Positions 16,075-25,424 are shown, counted from the first letter of the stretch. The stretch is DNA of 64,000 nucleotides from an uncultured Bacillota bacterium (GCA_946499835.1 CAMMTJ010000005.1:1-64000), one strand, 5' to 3'. Numbers and translations are program-made. Notes: generated by a model from the sequence alone, not told the origin.

Positions 16075-18336
16075 ATGACAAAAGAAATTGACAAAAATGA
16101 CATTGCATGGAAAGGCTTCAAAGGTGAAGACTGGAAAAGCCAAATCAATGTTTCAGACTTCATTTTGAAAAACTATACCGAATATCGTGGAGACGACTCT
16201 TTCCTTGCTGGCATCAGTGCCAAGACAAAGAAGGTTTGGTCAAAATGTGAAAAACTTTTGGCTCTTGAAAGAAAAAAAGGACTTTTGGATGTTGAACTTA
16301 AAATCATGTCCGGCATCAACACTTTCAAGCCAGGATATATTGACAAGAGAAATGAGGTGGTTGTTGGACTTCAAACAGACAAGCCTCTCAAAAGAATTGT
16401 CAACCCATATGGTGGAATCAGAATGGCAATGCAGGCTCTTGCTGCTTATGGCAAACACATGGATCCTGCTATGGAGAAAATTTTCACATCAGGCATGAGA
16501 AAAACACACAACGACGGTGTTTTCGATGCTTACACACCTGACATTCGTGCCGCAAGAAGTGCAGGACTTTTGACAGGACTTCCAGATGCTTATGGCAGAG
16601 GAAGAATTATTGGTGATTATAGACGTGTTGCTCTTTACGGAATTGATCGTCTTATTGAAGAGAAGAAAAAAGATCTTCTTCTCCCTCAAATGCTTGACGT
16701 TTCAACAGAAGAGGGCATCAGACATCGTGAAGAACTCTCTGAACAAATCAGAGCACTTGAACAAATCAAGGCTATGGCAAAAGGTTATGGCTATGACATT
16801 TCAAAGCCTGCAACAAATGCTCGTGAGGCTTTCCAATGGACATATTTTGCATACCTTGCAGCAGTAAAAGAAAATAATGGTGCAGCAATGAGTCTTGGAA
16901 GAGTTTCAACCTTCCTTGATATCTATGTTGAAAGAGATATGAAAAAAGGCTTGCTTGATGAGGTGGGCGCACAAGAACTTGTTGACCAATTCACAATCAA
17001 ACTTCGTCTTGTTCGTCACCTTCGCACACCTGAGTATGATGAAATCTTCGCAGGTGACCCAACTTGGGTAACTGAAAGTATAGCCGGTATGGCAGACGAC
17101 AAGAAGAGTCTTGTCACAAAAAACTCTTTCAGATTCTTGCACTGCCTCATCAATCTCGACAGTTCACCAGAGCCTAACCTCACAGTGCTTTGGTCAACTC
17201 GTTTGCCAGAAAACTTCAAAAAATATTGCGCAAAGATCTCAATTCTCACCGATTCAATTCAGTATGAAAGCGATGATGTTATGCGTCCAATTTATGGCAA
17301 TGACTATGCGATTGCGTGTTGCGTATCTGCAATGAAAGTTGGAAAACAAATGCAATTTTTTGGTGCAAGATGCAACTTGGCGAAATCTCTTCTTTACTCA
17401 ATCAACGAGGGCAGAGATGAAAAGAGTGGCAAACTTGTTGTTGCTGGCGTTGCAAAGATGAGCGGAAAAGTGCTTGATTATGAAAAAGTGAAAAAGGCAT
17501 ATTTTGCCACACTTGACAAAGTTGCAAAAACTTATGTTGATGCAATGAACATCATTCACTATATGCACGACAAATATGCATATGAAGCAGGACAAATGGC
17601 ACTTCATGACACAAATGTTGAAAGACTTATGGCATTTGGTATGGCTGGTCTTTCAGTTGCGGCAGATTCACTTTCTGCAATCAAGTATGCAAAGGTTGAA
17701 CCTATCCGCAATGAGCAAGGCATCGCTGTTGACTTCAAAGTTGAAGGCGATTTCCCTAAATATGGAAATGATGATGATCGTGTTGACGAAATCGCAGTTG
17801 AGATTGTCAAACACTTTATTGCAGCACTTAAAAAGCACAAACTTTATCGTGGTGCAATCCATACACTTTCTGCCCTTACAATCACATCAAATGTTATGTA
17901 TGGCAAAAAGACAGGAAACACACCTGATGGAAGAAAGGCAGGATGTGCATTTGCCCCTGGTGCAAACCCAATGCACGGAAGAGACTGCTCTGGCGCACTT
18001 GCATCTCTCAACTCAGTAGCAAAAATTCCTTATGCTGACTGCTGTCAAGACGGAATTTCAAACACATTCTCAATCATTCCAAACGCGCTTGGTCATGATA
18101 TGAAATCAAGAGTGAAAAACCTTGTTTCAATCCTTGACGGCTATTTCATTCAAGGCGCACAACATATCAATGTCAATGTGCTTGACAGAGAAAAACTTGT
18201 TGATGCTATGAATCACCCAGAAAAATATCCAACACTCACAATCAGAGTTTCAGGATATGCAGTAAACTTTGTCAAACTTTCTCGTGCACACCAAGAGGAA
18301 GTTATCGCCAGAACTTTCCATGAGAGGATAAAATAA
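16075..18336 (+). CDS. pflB: Pyruvate formate-lyase (formate C-acetyltransferase)
   Basis: A 753-residue glycyl-radical enzyme that splits pyruvate with CoA into acetyl-CoA and formate, a central anaerobic fermentation step. The catalytic cysteine pair is at residues 415-416 ([10 protein letters not shown]). The radical glycine is G727 in RVSGYAVNF. Length and motifs match true PFL rather than other glycyl-radical dehydratases. GGAGGAG precedes the ATG. The stop shares one base with the start of the activase fusion gene, so enzyme and activator are made together. Confidence 0.97.
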   Translation: MTKEIDKNDIAWKGFKGEDWKSQINVSDFILKNYTEYRGDDSFLAGISAKTKKVWSKCEKLLALERKKGLLDVELKIMSGINTFKPGYIDKRNEVVVGLQTDKPLKRIVNPYGGIRMAMQALAAYGKHMDPAMEKIFTSGMRKTHNDGVFDAYTPDIRAARSAGLLTGLPDAYGRGRIIGDYRRVALYGIDRLIEEKKKDLLLPQMLDVSTEEGIRHREELSEQIRALEQIKAMAKGYGYDISKPATNAREAFQWTYFAYLAAVKENNGAAMSLGRVSTFLDIYVERDMKKGLLDEVGAQELVDQFTIKLRLVRHLRTPEYDEIFAGDPTWVTESIAGMADDKKSLVTKNSFRFLHCLINLDSSPEPNLTVLWSTRLPENFKKYCAKISILTDSIQYESDDVMRPIYGNDYAIACCVSAMKVGKQMQFFGARCNLAKSLLYSINEGRDEKSGKLVVAGVAKMSGKVLDYEKVKKAYFATLDKVAKTYVDAMNIIHYMHDKYAYEAGQMALHDTNVERLMAFGMAGLSVAADSLSAIKYAKVEPIRNEQGIAVDFKVEGDFPKYGNDDDRVDEIAVEIVKHFIAALKKHKLYRGAIHTLSALTITSNVMYGKKTGNTPDGRKAGCAFAPGANPMHGRDCSGALASLNSVAKIPYADCCQDGISNTFSIIPNALGHDMKSRVKNLVSILDGYFIQGAQHINVNVLDREKLVDAMNHPEKYPTLTIRVSGYAVNFVKLSRAHQEEVIARTFHERIK

Positions 18337-19679
18337 TGGAGCAATTTCTTCAAAAGATAGATTCTTGGCAAAGAAATGTGTTTATATTTGACTTTGACGG
18401 GACTTTGCTTAACAGTGAGCCCTGTCATTTTCTTTCACACAAAAAAGTTATTGAAGGGCTTTTTCCTGAAAGAACATTCACAAGAGAAGATTTTCAACAC
18501 TTTGTTGGGAAAAGAGATGTGGATATATATCAAGAGATTTCCACATGGGGAAAAATTGATAAAGAAAAAGCAATAAAAGACAAACAAAAATTTTCATTGC
18601 AGATGTTGAAGAAAAAAGATGTGAAGATTTTTGATTATTTTCATTCAATAACAAAACTTTTCCCAGACGCTCACTATATCATTGCATCAAATCAAGATGA
18701 AAATACCATCAGGCAGGTCTTGAAAAGCAAAAAGATAGAAGATAAGTTTGAAAAAATATATTCTATGGACACTTTGAAAATAAAAAAGGACCAATTTTTG
18801 AAAGAGGTGAAGAGTTGCACATCTTTTTCACCAAAAGAGATTGTTCTGTTTGAAGATTCCATTTCAATTTTGGCTCTTGGAAAAAGTCTTGGCATGAAAA
18901 GCGTTGGAATAAAAAATGACATAAACAAAGACCTTAAATTTGACTGTGACCTAGTGATTGATTGCACAAAAAAAGATGTGCTGGGCAAAGTCAACAGTGT
19001 TGAGTCAATGGGATTGGTTGATGGGCCAGGCATAAGATATGTTGTCTTTTTGCAAGGTTGCATGCTTCGTTGCAAATATTGTCACAATCCAGAGACTTGG
19101 GAAATTGATGGAAAAAGTGAACTTATCAGTGCAAAAAAACTTGTGGACAAGGCTGAAAAATTCAAAGCTTATTATGGTGAAGAGGGTGGCATGACTTTTT
19201 CAGGAGGAGAACCGCTTTTGCAACCACAATTCTTGCTGGAATGTTTGAAAGAGTGCAAAGCAAGAGGCATAAACACAGCGCTTGATACGGCAGGCGTGGG
19301 CTTTGGTGACTATGATGAAATTTTGGACTATGTCGATCTTGTTATACTGGACATCAAGGCGGTTGACAAAGATGAATATAAAGATCTCACTGGACAGCCA
19401 ATGGATAGGTTTGAAACCTTTTTGGCTCAGGCGATCAAAAAGAAAAAACGTTTTTGGCTCAGGCAAGTCATTGTCCCAGGAATAAATGATGACGAAAAGC
19501 ACGTCAAAGCACTCAAAAAGTTTGCGGATGGTGTGCCAAATGTGGAAAAGGTGGAACTTTTGCCATACAAGACAATAGGCGTCATGAAATATAAAGATCT
19601 TGGCATAAAATATCGTCTTGAAGGCGTGCCTGACATGGATGAAGAAAAATGTGACAAACTTGCATTGCTCTTAAAATAA
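18336..19679 (+). CDS. pflA: Fusion of a HAD phosphatase and the PFL-activating radical SAM enzyme
   Basis: A 447-residue chain. Residues 15-210 are a HAD hydrolase of the phosphoglycolate-phosphatase/beta-phosphoglucomutase type (FDFDGT at 18-23, IASNQ near 116, LFEDS near 171). Residues 217-447 are PflA: ESMGLVDGPG, the iron-sulphur motif C242-x3-C246-x2-C249, and SGGEPLLQP. PflA makes the glycyl radical on PflB. A fused HAD domain is unusual; PflA is normally about 240-250 residues alone. The HAD domain may remove a toxic phosphorylated metabolite or be a separate function carried along. Confidence 0.93.
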   Translation: MEQFLQKIDSWQRNVFIFDFDGTLLNSEPCHFLSHKKVIEGLFPERTFTREDFQHFVGKRDVDIYQEISTWGKIDKEKAIKDKQKFSLQMLKKKDVKIFDYFHSITKLFPDAHYIIASNQDENTIRQVLKSKKIEDKFEKIYSMDTLKIKKDQFLKEVKSCTSFSPKEIVLFEDSISILALGKSLGMKSVGIKNDINKDLKFDCDLVIDCTKKDVLGKVNSVESMGLVDGPGIRYVVFLQGCMLRCKYCHNPETWEIDGKSELISAKKLVDKAEKFKAYYGEEGGMTFSGGEPLLQPQFLLECLKECKARGINTALDTAGVGFGDYDEILDYVDLVILDIKAVDKDEYKDLTGQPMDRFETFLAQAIKKKKRFWLRQVIVPGINDDEKHVKALKKFADGVPNVEKVELLPYKTIGVMKYKDLGIKYRLEGVPDMDEEKCDKLALLLK

Positions 19680-19702
19680 AAAACGGCGGATGCCGTTTTT
19701 TT
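19679..19702 (+). terminator. Terminator of the pfl operon
   Basis: AACGGC/GCCGTT stem with a GGAT loop and seven T. Confidence 0.8.
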
Positions 19703-19713
19703 GTTCAAAAATT

Positions 19714-20343
19714 TTATGATGGCGAATAAATCACAGTAAAAGTTTGATAAAAGGAAATACTTTCACATGAAAAGGTTATTGTGCCAGAGGTGTGAGAAGT
19801 CAGGAAAATGTTTGAAAGTATTTTGGTGAATGTGATTCCAGATGAAGAAATTGTCACATCAAGTCCGGTGACAGAACTTCCGTCATCGCCTACAAAAGAG
19901 TAAGAAAATTGAGCGCCATCGGTGTACGTGATTATTCCATCAGAATAAGAACAATTTTCAATCGGCACGATATTGATTGAATAGACATCGTTGACAACGA
20001 CGGTTAGACTTGCCGTGCGGGCCATTCCCTCATAAGTTGCAGTTATCGTTATGGTGGTCTCACCAGCACTGACACCCAAGATGCGAGAAGAAACAATGCG
20101 TGCAATTGAAGGATCAGAACTTTCAAAAGTTATGCTTGCATCATCTATTGAACATGAATAAGGGACGGCAACCACACTTCCAACCTCAATAGTAATGTCC
20201 GATGCAGACAAAGTGAAATCTTGTGGCGAACTTGTCTTCTTCGGTGGCAATAAGAACAATAAAAGGATGGCAACAATGCCACCAACAAACAATATACAAT
20301 TTGTCACAACAATTGCAACTTTACTTTTACTCATCTTTTGCAT
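19714..20343 (-). CDS. Membrane-anchored protein with a bacterial Ig-like (BIG2) domain
   Basis: A 209-residue protein. Residues 8-32 form one transmembrane helix followed by a lysine pair; the rest is exported. Residues 45-120 match a BIG2 domain (IEVGS...SSDPSIARIVSSR...SAGETTITITATY). A second beta-rich region follows to the C-terminus. A surface or cell-wall role is inferred. No ribosome site is visible and the ATG lies 6 nt after a -10 box, so the mRNA is probably leaderless. An internal ATG at 20334 also lacks a ribosome site. Confidence 0.75.
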   Translation of the reverse strand: MQKMSKSKVAIVVTNCILFVGGIVAILLLFLLPPKKTSSPQDFTLSASDITIEVGSVVAVPYSCSIDDASITFESSDPSIARIVSSRILGVSAGETTITITATYEGMARTASLTVVVNDVYSINIVPIENCSYSDGIITYTDGAQFSYSFVGDDGSSVTGLDVTISSSGITFTKILSNIFLTSHTSGTITFSCESISFYQTFTVIYSPS

Positions 20344-20349
20344 AAACCA

Positions 20350-20378
20350 ATTTTATATAAAACTCAAATAAAAATCAA
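20350..20378 (-). promoter_or_regulatory. Promoter of a leaderless gene (BIG2 protein)
   Basis: Minus strand: TTGATT (20378-20373), 17 bp, TAAAAT (20355-20350), then 6 nt to the ATG at 20343. Confidence 0.55.
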
Positions 20379-20620
20379 TAACTGCCTTCGATATCGCGTG
20401 ATTTGAACAAAGGGTCATTGTAAAAGTCATAAATGGTCATGTCAAGTGCTTCGCAAATGTCAAGAATAGTCCTTGCCCCAGTATTTTTGCTTTGTCCATA
20501 CAATATTGAAGAAATAGTAGAAGAAGAAAATCCTGCCATAGAGGCAAGTTTGTTGATTGACAAACCTCTTTCTTTGCATAAAGATAAAATTCTTTTTGAA
20601 ATCGCTTCTTCCAATTTCAC
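20375..20620 (-). CDS. XRE-family helix-turn-helix regulator
   Basis: An 81-residue single-domain Cro/CI-type DNA-binding protein. Residues 8-64 hold the five-helix fold with INKLASMAGFSSSTIS as the turn and recognition helix. It starts with GTG after GAGGTGAC. Two near-identical 16-bp sequences lie upstream and may be its own operator. Its 3' end overlaps the promoter of the downstream BIG2 gene. Confidence 0.9.
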   Translation of the reverse strand: MKLEEAISKRILSLCKERGLSINKLASMAGFSSSTISSILYGQSKNTGARTILDICEALDMTIYDFYNDPLFKSRDIEGSY

Positions 20621-20631
20621 AGCGTCACCTC

Positions 20632-20693
20632 ATGATATATCGTAAACAATTTTAACAAACTTACTCTAAAAACATTGACGATATATAGTAAAC
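20632..20693. promoter_or_regulatory. Possible operator pair of the XRE regulator
   Basis: ATGATATATCGTAAAC (20632-20647) and ACGATATATAGTAAAC (20678-20693) are direct repeats 46 bp apart, differing at 3 of 16 positions, directly upstream of the regulator's start. Confidence 0.4.
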
Positions 20694-20731
20694 GTATGTA
20701 AAACTACAAGTATAAACTAATAAAAAAACGC

Positions 20732-20778
20732 GAAGTTTATCACTTCGCTTTGTTTTTTTTGGTAGCAGCAACTGGGAC
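20732..20778 (-). pseudogene. Remnant of a second tRNA-Met: 3' end plus terminator
   Basis: TGGTAGCAGCAACTGGGA (20760-20777) is identical to the last 18 nt of the intact tRNA-Met at 20932. The flanking hairpin terminator GAAGTTTATCACTTCGCTTT (20732-20751) is also duplicated at 20905-20924. The 5' three quarters of the tRNA are missing, which points to decay of a tandem duplicate or an attachment-site-like scar. Confidence 0.6.
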
Positions 20779-20782
20779 CTTA

Positions 20783-20853
20783 CCCCTATGCTCACTTCAT
20801 TCGCATTGGGGACCCCGAATTTCACCCCTGTGCTCATTTTATTCGCACTGGGG
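20783..20853. repeat. Two covarying 29-bp hairpin units
   Basis: Units at 20783-20811 and 20825-20853 each pair CCCC-T-NTGC with GCAN-T-GGGG. They differ at four positions. Two of these (6 and 24) pair with each other: A-T in unit 1, G-C in unit 2. The other two lie in the loop. The period is 42 bp. They lie between the tRNA-Met remnant and the intact tRNA-Met. Confidence 0.55.
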
Positions 20854-20931
20854 ACCAGTGGCACTGGTTCGCTCCCTTAAAAGTGCATAGTGCAATAAAA
20901 AAAGGAAGTTTATCACTTCGCTTTATTTTCT

Positions 20932-21008
20932 TGGTAGCAGCAACTGGGATCGAACCAGTGACCTCATGAGTATGAATCATGCGCTCTAGCCAGCTGAGCT
21001 ATGCTGCC
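20932..21008 (-). tRNA. tRNA-Met (anticodon CAT)
   Basis: A 77-nt tRNA with acceptor GGCAGCA/TGCTGCT (G1-U72 wobble), discriminator A and encoded CCA. The anticodon loop TTCATAC sits on a CATGA/TCATG stem. The lack of three G-C pairs in the anticodon stem argues against an initiator tRNA. A tRNA-Ile2 (lysidine-modified CAT) cannot be excluded, and tilS is present in the window. The terminator is at 20905-20924. Confidence 0.93.
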
Positions 21009-21142
21009 ATATATCAAGTGGACGCTTTTTATTATATCTATTTGTGAGAGCAAAGTCAATGATTTTTTGCAAGAAAAAAGTGCTTTTCTTTGTTTTGTCT
21101 ATTATTAAAAGGCAAAAAAGGCAACAATTGACACAAAGTTGC

Positions 21143-21171
21143 TTGAAAAAAATCAAGCGCTATGATAAAAT
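21143..21171 (+). promoter_or_regulatory. Promoter of mTERF-like module 1
   Basis: TTGAAA (21143-21148), 17 bp, TAAAAT (21166-21171) inside TATGATAAAAT. The same 11-bp string occurs in the promoter of module 2. Confidence 0.6.
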
Positions 21172-21190
21172 ATATCAAAGAGAGGGTGCT

Positions 21191-22264
21191 ATGGCAGGAT
21201 ATGAAAAAAACACACAAACCTTAAACGAGGTGAATGAAAGAAAAAGGAAAAGGGCTTCAAATCAAAGAGAAGCAAATATCAAATATTTGGTTGAACAAGT
21301 TGGTTTTTCAGAAGAACTTGCAAAAAAGATGGTGGACAAGGAAAATCTTGCTCCGCTGAGCAATGAAGAACTTGCATCTCGTATGGAGTTTTTCAGAGGA
21401 CTTGGCATGACTAATTCTGAAATTGTGAAAATGTCAAAAAAATTTTCCAAGATTTTTTCTTACACAGTGCCACATATGAAGGAAGTGTGTGAGAACTTAA
21501 AAAATGGTCTTGGCGCAGATGAAAAACAAATTTTTGATACCGTCACATCTTTTCCAAGAATTTTTAGTTATAGCCTAAAAAATATCCAAGAAAAAAAGAA
21601 GTTTGTCAAGGAAAACTTGTGTCCAGCAGGCGTTTCAAGCAAAGAATTGATGGCCAAAAATTTGCAAATTCTTTGCAGGAGCGAGAAAGATCTTTTGGAT
21701 AGAAAAGCATTTTTGAAAGAAACTTTTGGACTCAATGAAAATGAATGCAGAGACGTTATTTTCAATAATACTTACATTTTCGGCATGGCAAAAGAAAGTT
21801 TGTCAAAAAAGGCAGATGCCATTGAACAGGTTTTTGGAAGCAAGAAATATGTCCTCAATGACAATTTCATTTTGACAGCATCGCCTGAAAAATTGAAGTT
21901 CAACTATATGATTTTGTCACAATATAGTGCTGACCCATCATCCTTTATGAAGAGAAGATTTTATTTGCACAGGCCAAGTGTGTTATATGCAAGAGCAGAA
22001 GGACTGAAAAGTGCGAACAGGCAAGTGAGAACATCTTTGATTTTACAAACAAACAAATATTTTGAAGAAAAAACAGGGTTAAACACGCAAAGCCTGATGA
22101 AAGATTTCCCATTTGACAACGATGTTGCACAAGAAATTATTTTGAATTATCATGAAAAATTCCCAAAAGTTCCAATAACTTTGGATGAAGAAGAAATCAA
22201 AGTTATTGTGGCGGGTGGACATAGTGCAAGAGCGAAAAAAGAAGTTGAAATGGGGGAGGTGTGA
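21191..22264 (+). CDS. mTERF-like helical-repeat protein, module 1 large subunit
   Basis: A 357-residue soluble protein made of degenerate helical repeats with the spacing of mTERF proteins: a short helix with a GL/FGL turn, then a helix ending F/P-x-I-F/L, then a helix rich in K/E. Examples are FSKIFSYTVPHMKE and FPRIFSYSLKNIQEKKKF. The C-terminal domain (about 285-330, ending near DFPF) resembles that of the module 2 protein (EKFPI). The start was moved to the ATG at 21191, downstream of the promoter, with AGAGAGGG ahead; the frame is open from 21044. Nucleic-acid binding is inferred from the fold. It is followed 2 bp later by a small mTERF-like gene. Confidence 0.7.
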   Translation: MAGYEKNTQTLNEVNERKRKRASNQREANIKYLVEQVGFSEELAKKMVDKENLAPLSNEELASRMEFFRGLGMTNSEIVKMSKKFSKIFSYTVPHMKEVCENLKNGLGADEKQIFDTVTSFPRIFSYSLKNIQEKKKFVKENLCPAGVSSKELMAKNLQILCRSEKDLLDRKAFLKETFGLNENECRDVIFNNTYIFGMAKESLSKKADAIEQVFGSKKYVLNDNFILTASPEKLKFNYMILSQYSADPSSFMKRRFYLHRPSVLYARAEGLKSANRQVRTSLILQTNKYFEEKTGLNTQSLMKDFPFDNDVAQEIILNYHEKFPKVPITLDEEEIKVIVAGGHSARAKKEVEMGEV

Positions 22265-22266
22265 TT

Positions 22267-22551
22267 ATGCCAAAGGTATTTGAAGAGTATGGTCTTAGCA
22301 AATATGATTTTGAAACCATAAAAAGTATTTTTCCATCCGTTTCTGTGCTTGATGAAGAGAGAATGAGAAAGAATATCGAACTTGTTGTTCATTTTGGCTA
22401 TCCAGTTGAGGACATTTCAATTTTCATGGTGACAAACCCATCTTTTCTCAGCTATGATCCACAAAGACTTAAAAAGAAACTGGAAATACTTACTGATGGA
22501 AAAACTTTCAATCTTGAAAACTTGCTCAAATGCGATCCATTTATCATTTAA
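22267..22551 (+). CDS. Small mTERF-like protein, module 1 small subunit
   Basis: A 94-residue protein with about two mTERF-type repeats: a GYPVEDI turn, NPSFLSYD (the P-x-LL-like position), a K-rich helix, and the ending LLKCDPFII. The module 2 counterpart has the same layout with GFPKEDL, NPNVMTMD and YLKNNPFAI. GGGGGAGG lies 7-8 bp before the ATG at 22267. Conserved pairing of large and small genes suggests they act together. Confidence 0.65.
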   Translation: MPKVFEEYGLSKYDFETIKSIFPSVSVLDEERMRKNIELVVHFGYPVEDISIFMVTNPSFLSYDPQRLKKKLEILTDGKTFNLENLLKCDPFII

Positions 22552-22563
22552 GGAGAAAAAATT

Positions 22564-22986
22564 ATGTTGTATGATCAAATAAAGAAAGCCAACGTTGAGG
22601 CTATGAAAAACAAAGATGCTGTTGCAAGAAGCATTTACAGTGTCGTGCTCAACAAACTTATGCTTGAAGTAATCAAAAAAAGAGAAAAAGGGCAAGAAAT
22701 TGATGACGCTGACGTGTCAAACATCTTGCAAAAGACAATAAAAGAACTCAGCGAAGAAAAAGAAAACTATGCAAAAGTTGGCAACAATGAGGAAGTGGAA
22801 AAAATCACAACTCAAATTGCCACATTAGAAAAGTTTTTGCCAAAAATGCTTTCAAAGCAGGAAATTGCCGATATCATAAATTCACTTGATGACAAGAGCA
22901 TTCCATCAGTCATGAAACACTTTAAGGCAAATTACAACGGCAAGTGCGATATGCGTCTTGTTCAAGAAGTTTTGAGGAATTTGTGA
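22564..22986 (+). CDS. yqeY: GatB/YqeY-domain protein
   Basis: A 140-residue YqeY-type protein, the family related to the tRNA-binding tail of the amidotransferase subunit GatB. KNKDAVARSIYSVVLNKL at the N-terminus and LEKFLPKMLSKQEI in the middle match; the C-terminal segment has MKHFKANYNGKCDMRLV. AAGGAG precedes the ATG. It follows the mTERF-like pair by 12 bp, so it probably shares their transcript, and overlaps the next gene by one base. Confidence 0.9.
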   Translation: MLYDQIKKANVEAMKNKDAVARSIYSVVLNKLMLEVIKKREKGQEIDDADVSNILQKTIKELSEEKENYAKVGNNEEVEKITTQIATLEKFLPKMLSKQEIADIINSLDDKSIPSVMKHFKANYNGKCDMRLVQEVLRNL

Positions 22987-23690
22987 TGAAGGTCTTTGCA
23001 ATAAGCGACCTTCATCTTTCTCTGCACAATCCAAAGCCTATGGATATCTTTGGGCCTGCATGGGAAGGGTATATTGACAAGATTTTCGCTGACTGGAAAG
23101 AGAAGGTGACAGAGGAAGACCTTGTGCTTCTTGCTGGCGACTTTTCTTGGGCGATGAATCTTGAAAACACAAAGAGCGACTTTGAACTTTTAAGCCAACT
23201 TCCTGGCAAAAAAGTCATCATAAGAGGCAATCATGACTATTGGTGGAAAAGCATCTCGGCGGTGCGAAAGTTTGTTCCAGAAGGGTTTTATGTTATTCAA
23301 AATGACGCCATGAAGTTTGGCAATATCGTCATTTGTGGGACAAGAGGTTGGAGCGTGCCAGAGAAAAACAGTGAGATATCACCAGAAGATCAAAAAATTT
23401 TGGCACGTGAGGTTATAAGGCTTGAAATGAGCCTCAACAGTGCAAAGAAATTGTGCACTGATGAGAGGGACAAGATCGTTTGCATGATGCACTATCCGCC
23501 AGTCAACTTTAAGAGAGAAGACAGTCAATTTTCATCTCTTATCAAAGATTATGGCGTAAGCGCTGTTGTCTTTGGGCATCTTCACGGCTACAAAAATATT
23601 GCGTTGAAGTTTTTCAAGGATGATTTGCCTTACTATTTGACCTCTTGTGACCTCACCGAAAACAAACTGGTTTTGATTGAAGAGGTTTAA
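22986..23690 (+). CDS. Calcineurin-like metallophosphoesterase
   Basis: A 234-residue protein with the full dimetal motif set: SDLHLS (residues 6-11), GDFSWAM, GNHDYWW, HYPP and GHLHGY. It resembles small cytoplasmic phosphoesterases of unknown substrate found across Firmicutes. The ATG at 22986 overlaps the yqeY stop (TGATG). An upstream extension opening at 22944 lies in yqeY coding sequence and is rejected. Confidence 0.9.
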   Translation: MKVFAISDLHLSLHNPKPMDIFGPAWEGYIDKIFADWKEKVTEEDLVLLAGDFSWAMNLENTKSDFELLSQLPGKKVIIRGNHDYWWKSISAVRKFVPEGFYVIQNDAMKFGNIVICGTRGWSVPEKNSEISPEDQKILAREVIRLEMSLNSAKKLCTDERDKIVCMMHYPPVNFKREDSQFSSLIKDYGVSAVVFGHLHGYKNIALKFFKDDLPYYLTSCDLTENKLVLIEEV

Positions 23691-23788
23691 CTTTTCAAAA
23701 AAGGGCAAAAACAAAAATATATTTGACATAACAAGAACTTTTGTTGTAAACTTTATTGTCAAAAGGACTAAATTTAACGGAGAATTTT

Positions 23789-25222
23789 ATGAAAAGAAAG
23801 AATTTGGCAAAAGCATGCTTTGCAATTCTTGCACTTCCACTTATTTTGACAGGTTGTGCAACTGTTGGCAACGTGCTTGATGAAAATGGCAATAATATAT
23901 ATTTTGAAGATATAACCTTCTTCGGTGGCAATGGTGTCAAGGTGGGAGATTATCTTTATTATGCAAATGGTTATACCGAAGTTGGTGATGGGACAAGTTT
24001 CAACTATCAAACGGCGGCAGAGACAGGATATCTTTCACGCATCAACCTTTCAGACGGCATAGGAGCATCATCAAATCAAGAAGCACCAAATGATGTTGAA
24101 AAGGTCAATGACAAAGCGGTAGGTTATGAAAACCAATATATGTTTGCATATCAAAACTATCTTTATTTCACATCAGCAAACCAGCACCAAACAGCATCTC
24201 TTGAAAATGATTACACCCGTGTGAGTGTTTTCAGGGTGAGATTCAATGGTGACGGCGTGCAAGAACTCTTCACAACAAGATATGACTCCTCATCATTTAT
24301 CACCGCAGTTGAGGGCTCTGACGGAAGAGCATACATCATCACTTATGCGGAAACAGATAGGGACGTTTCATCAGATACAACAGAATATGATATAAGCGTT
24401 ATGCCAATCGGCGACAGCCTTGGTTCAAGAGAAGTTGTTGTTGAAAATGCAACCTCAGCCGTTGTTGATAGTGATGAAAACAGCCAAATCAAATCTGTAT
24501 TCTACACAAAAACGCCAGAACTTGGTCAGTCAACCTCAAACGTTTTTGCTTATGACTATGCAACAAAACAGACAACAAATTATTCTGTTGAAAACTTTGG
24601 CTCAACCACAGATCTGCTTGCAAAAATTGATGATCAACTTTTCTATACTTACACGTCAAAGACAGTGACACAAGTTTATAAAACCGATCTGCTGGCAAGC
24701 GACAAAATTTTGGGCTCAGAGAGTGATGTTTTCCATCCAACATCTTCAATGTCAAACATTTACAGAGTTGCAGATGGCACGCCAAGAGCAGGATATGTCT
24801 TTGTGGGCTCTTCATCAAATCTCATGTATAAGGCAGATAACGCAAGAGATGCCGTTCCAATTCTCACGTCAAGCAACTTTGAAGATATTTTGTTCGTCAG
24901 TGGCGACTATGTCTACTTCTCAAACTCAACATCAATTGGAAGGGTTACTTTCATTGAGAATGGTGGAGAATACAAACAAGAAACTCTTGTCACAATGACC
25001 AGCATTGTTTCAGGCGAATATGCTTTCGTTGATGGATATATCTATTTCTATGCTCAATATGAACCTGTTGAGGTTGAAGAAGGGGAAGATTCTGTAGAGT
25101 ATGAGACTGATGAGAGCATCTATATGTATCGCATTCAAGCAGGCTCACCTGAACATATTGGACCTTACCAGCTTATTGGCAAAAACAAAGTTATGCCAGT
25201 TGTTGAAGATGACGAGGAATAA
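23789..25222 (+). CDS. Lipoprotein with beta-propeller-like repeats
   Basis: A 477-residue exported protein. Residues 1-21 are a lipoprotein signal with lipobox LTGC. The mature part has repeated motifs of the form YLYYANG, YLYFTSA, YVYFSN and YIYFYA spaced through the chain, as in beta-propeller or DUF5050-like surface proteins. It ends in an acidic tail. TTGACA (about 23723) lies upstream. Function unknown. CGGAGA lies before the ATG at 23789. Confidence 0.75.
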   Translation: MKRKNLAKACFAILALPLILTGCATVGNVLDENGNNIYFEDITFFGGNGVKVGDYLYYANGYTEVGDGTSFNYQTAAETGYLSRINLSDGIGASSNQEAPNDVEKVNDKAVGYENQYMFAYQNYLYFTSANQHQTASLENDYTRVSVFRVRFNGDGVQELFTTRYDSSSFITAVEGSDGRAYIITYAETDRDVSSDTTEYDISVMPIGDSLGSREVVVENATSAVVDSDENSQIKSVFYTKTPELGQSTSNVFAYDYATKQTTNYSVENFGSTTDLLAKIDDQLFYTYTSKTVTQVYKTDLLASDKILGSESDVFHPTSSMSNIYRVADGTPRAGYVFVGSSSNLMYKADNARDAVPILTSSNFEDILFVSGDYVYFSNSTSIGRVTFIENGGEYKQETLVTMTSIVSGEYAFVDGYIYFYAQYEPVEVEEGEDSVEYETDESIYMYRIQAGSPEHIGPYQLIGKNKVMPVVEDDEE

Positions 25223-25235
25223 TTTTTGATTTTTC

Positions 25236-25281
25236 AGGCTGACACTTTTCGTCAAAAAGAAAGGTGGACAGCCTTTTTTTA
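25236..25281 (+). terminator. Terminator of the lipoprotein gene
   Basis: AGGCTG...CAGCCT with inner CAC/GTG pairs, followed by seven T. Confidence 0.65.
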
Positions 25282-25353
25282 TGCAATATTCTCTAAAACA
25301 AAAACTCACAAAATATATGAGAAAATTCTTCATTCTTTATCCTATCTTTGTCT

Positions 25354-25424
25354 TTCGACCAAATTTTACCCTCTTCGACAAGAAACGCCCAAGACTTGCA
25401 GGCAGTATAATTTCCTTTGTCGTA
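25354..25424. promoter_or_regulatory. Candidate 0A boxes and promoter of spo0A
   Basis: TTCGACA (25374-25380) is the reverse complement of the consensus Spo0A box TGTCGAA. TTCGACC (25354-25360), 20 bp away, is one mismatch from it; TGTCGTA (25418-25424) is a third near match. A -10-like TATAAT is at 25406-25411. The layout suggests autoregulation of spo0A, as known in Bacillus. Confidence 0.45.

Noticed and set aside
20661-20864. A 67-residue frame over the covarying hairpins
   Set aside because: Its apparent internal repeat comes from the two DNA hairpins; no ribosome site.
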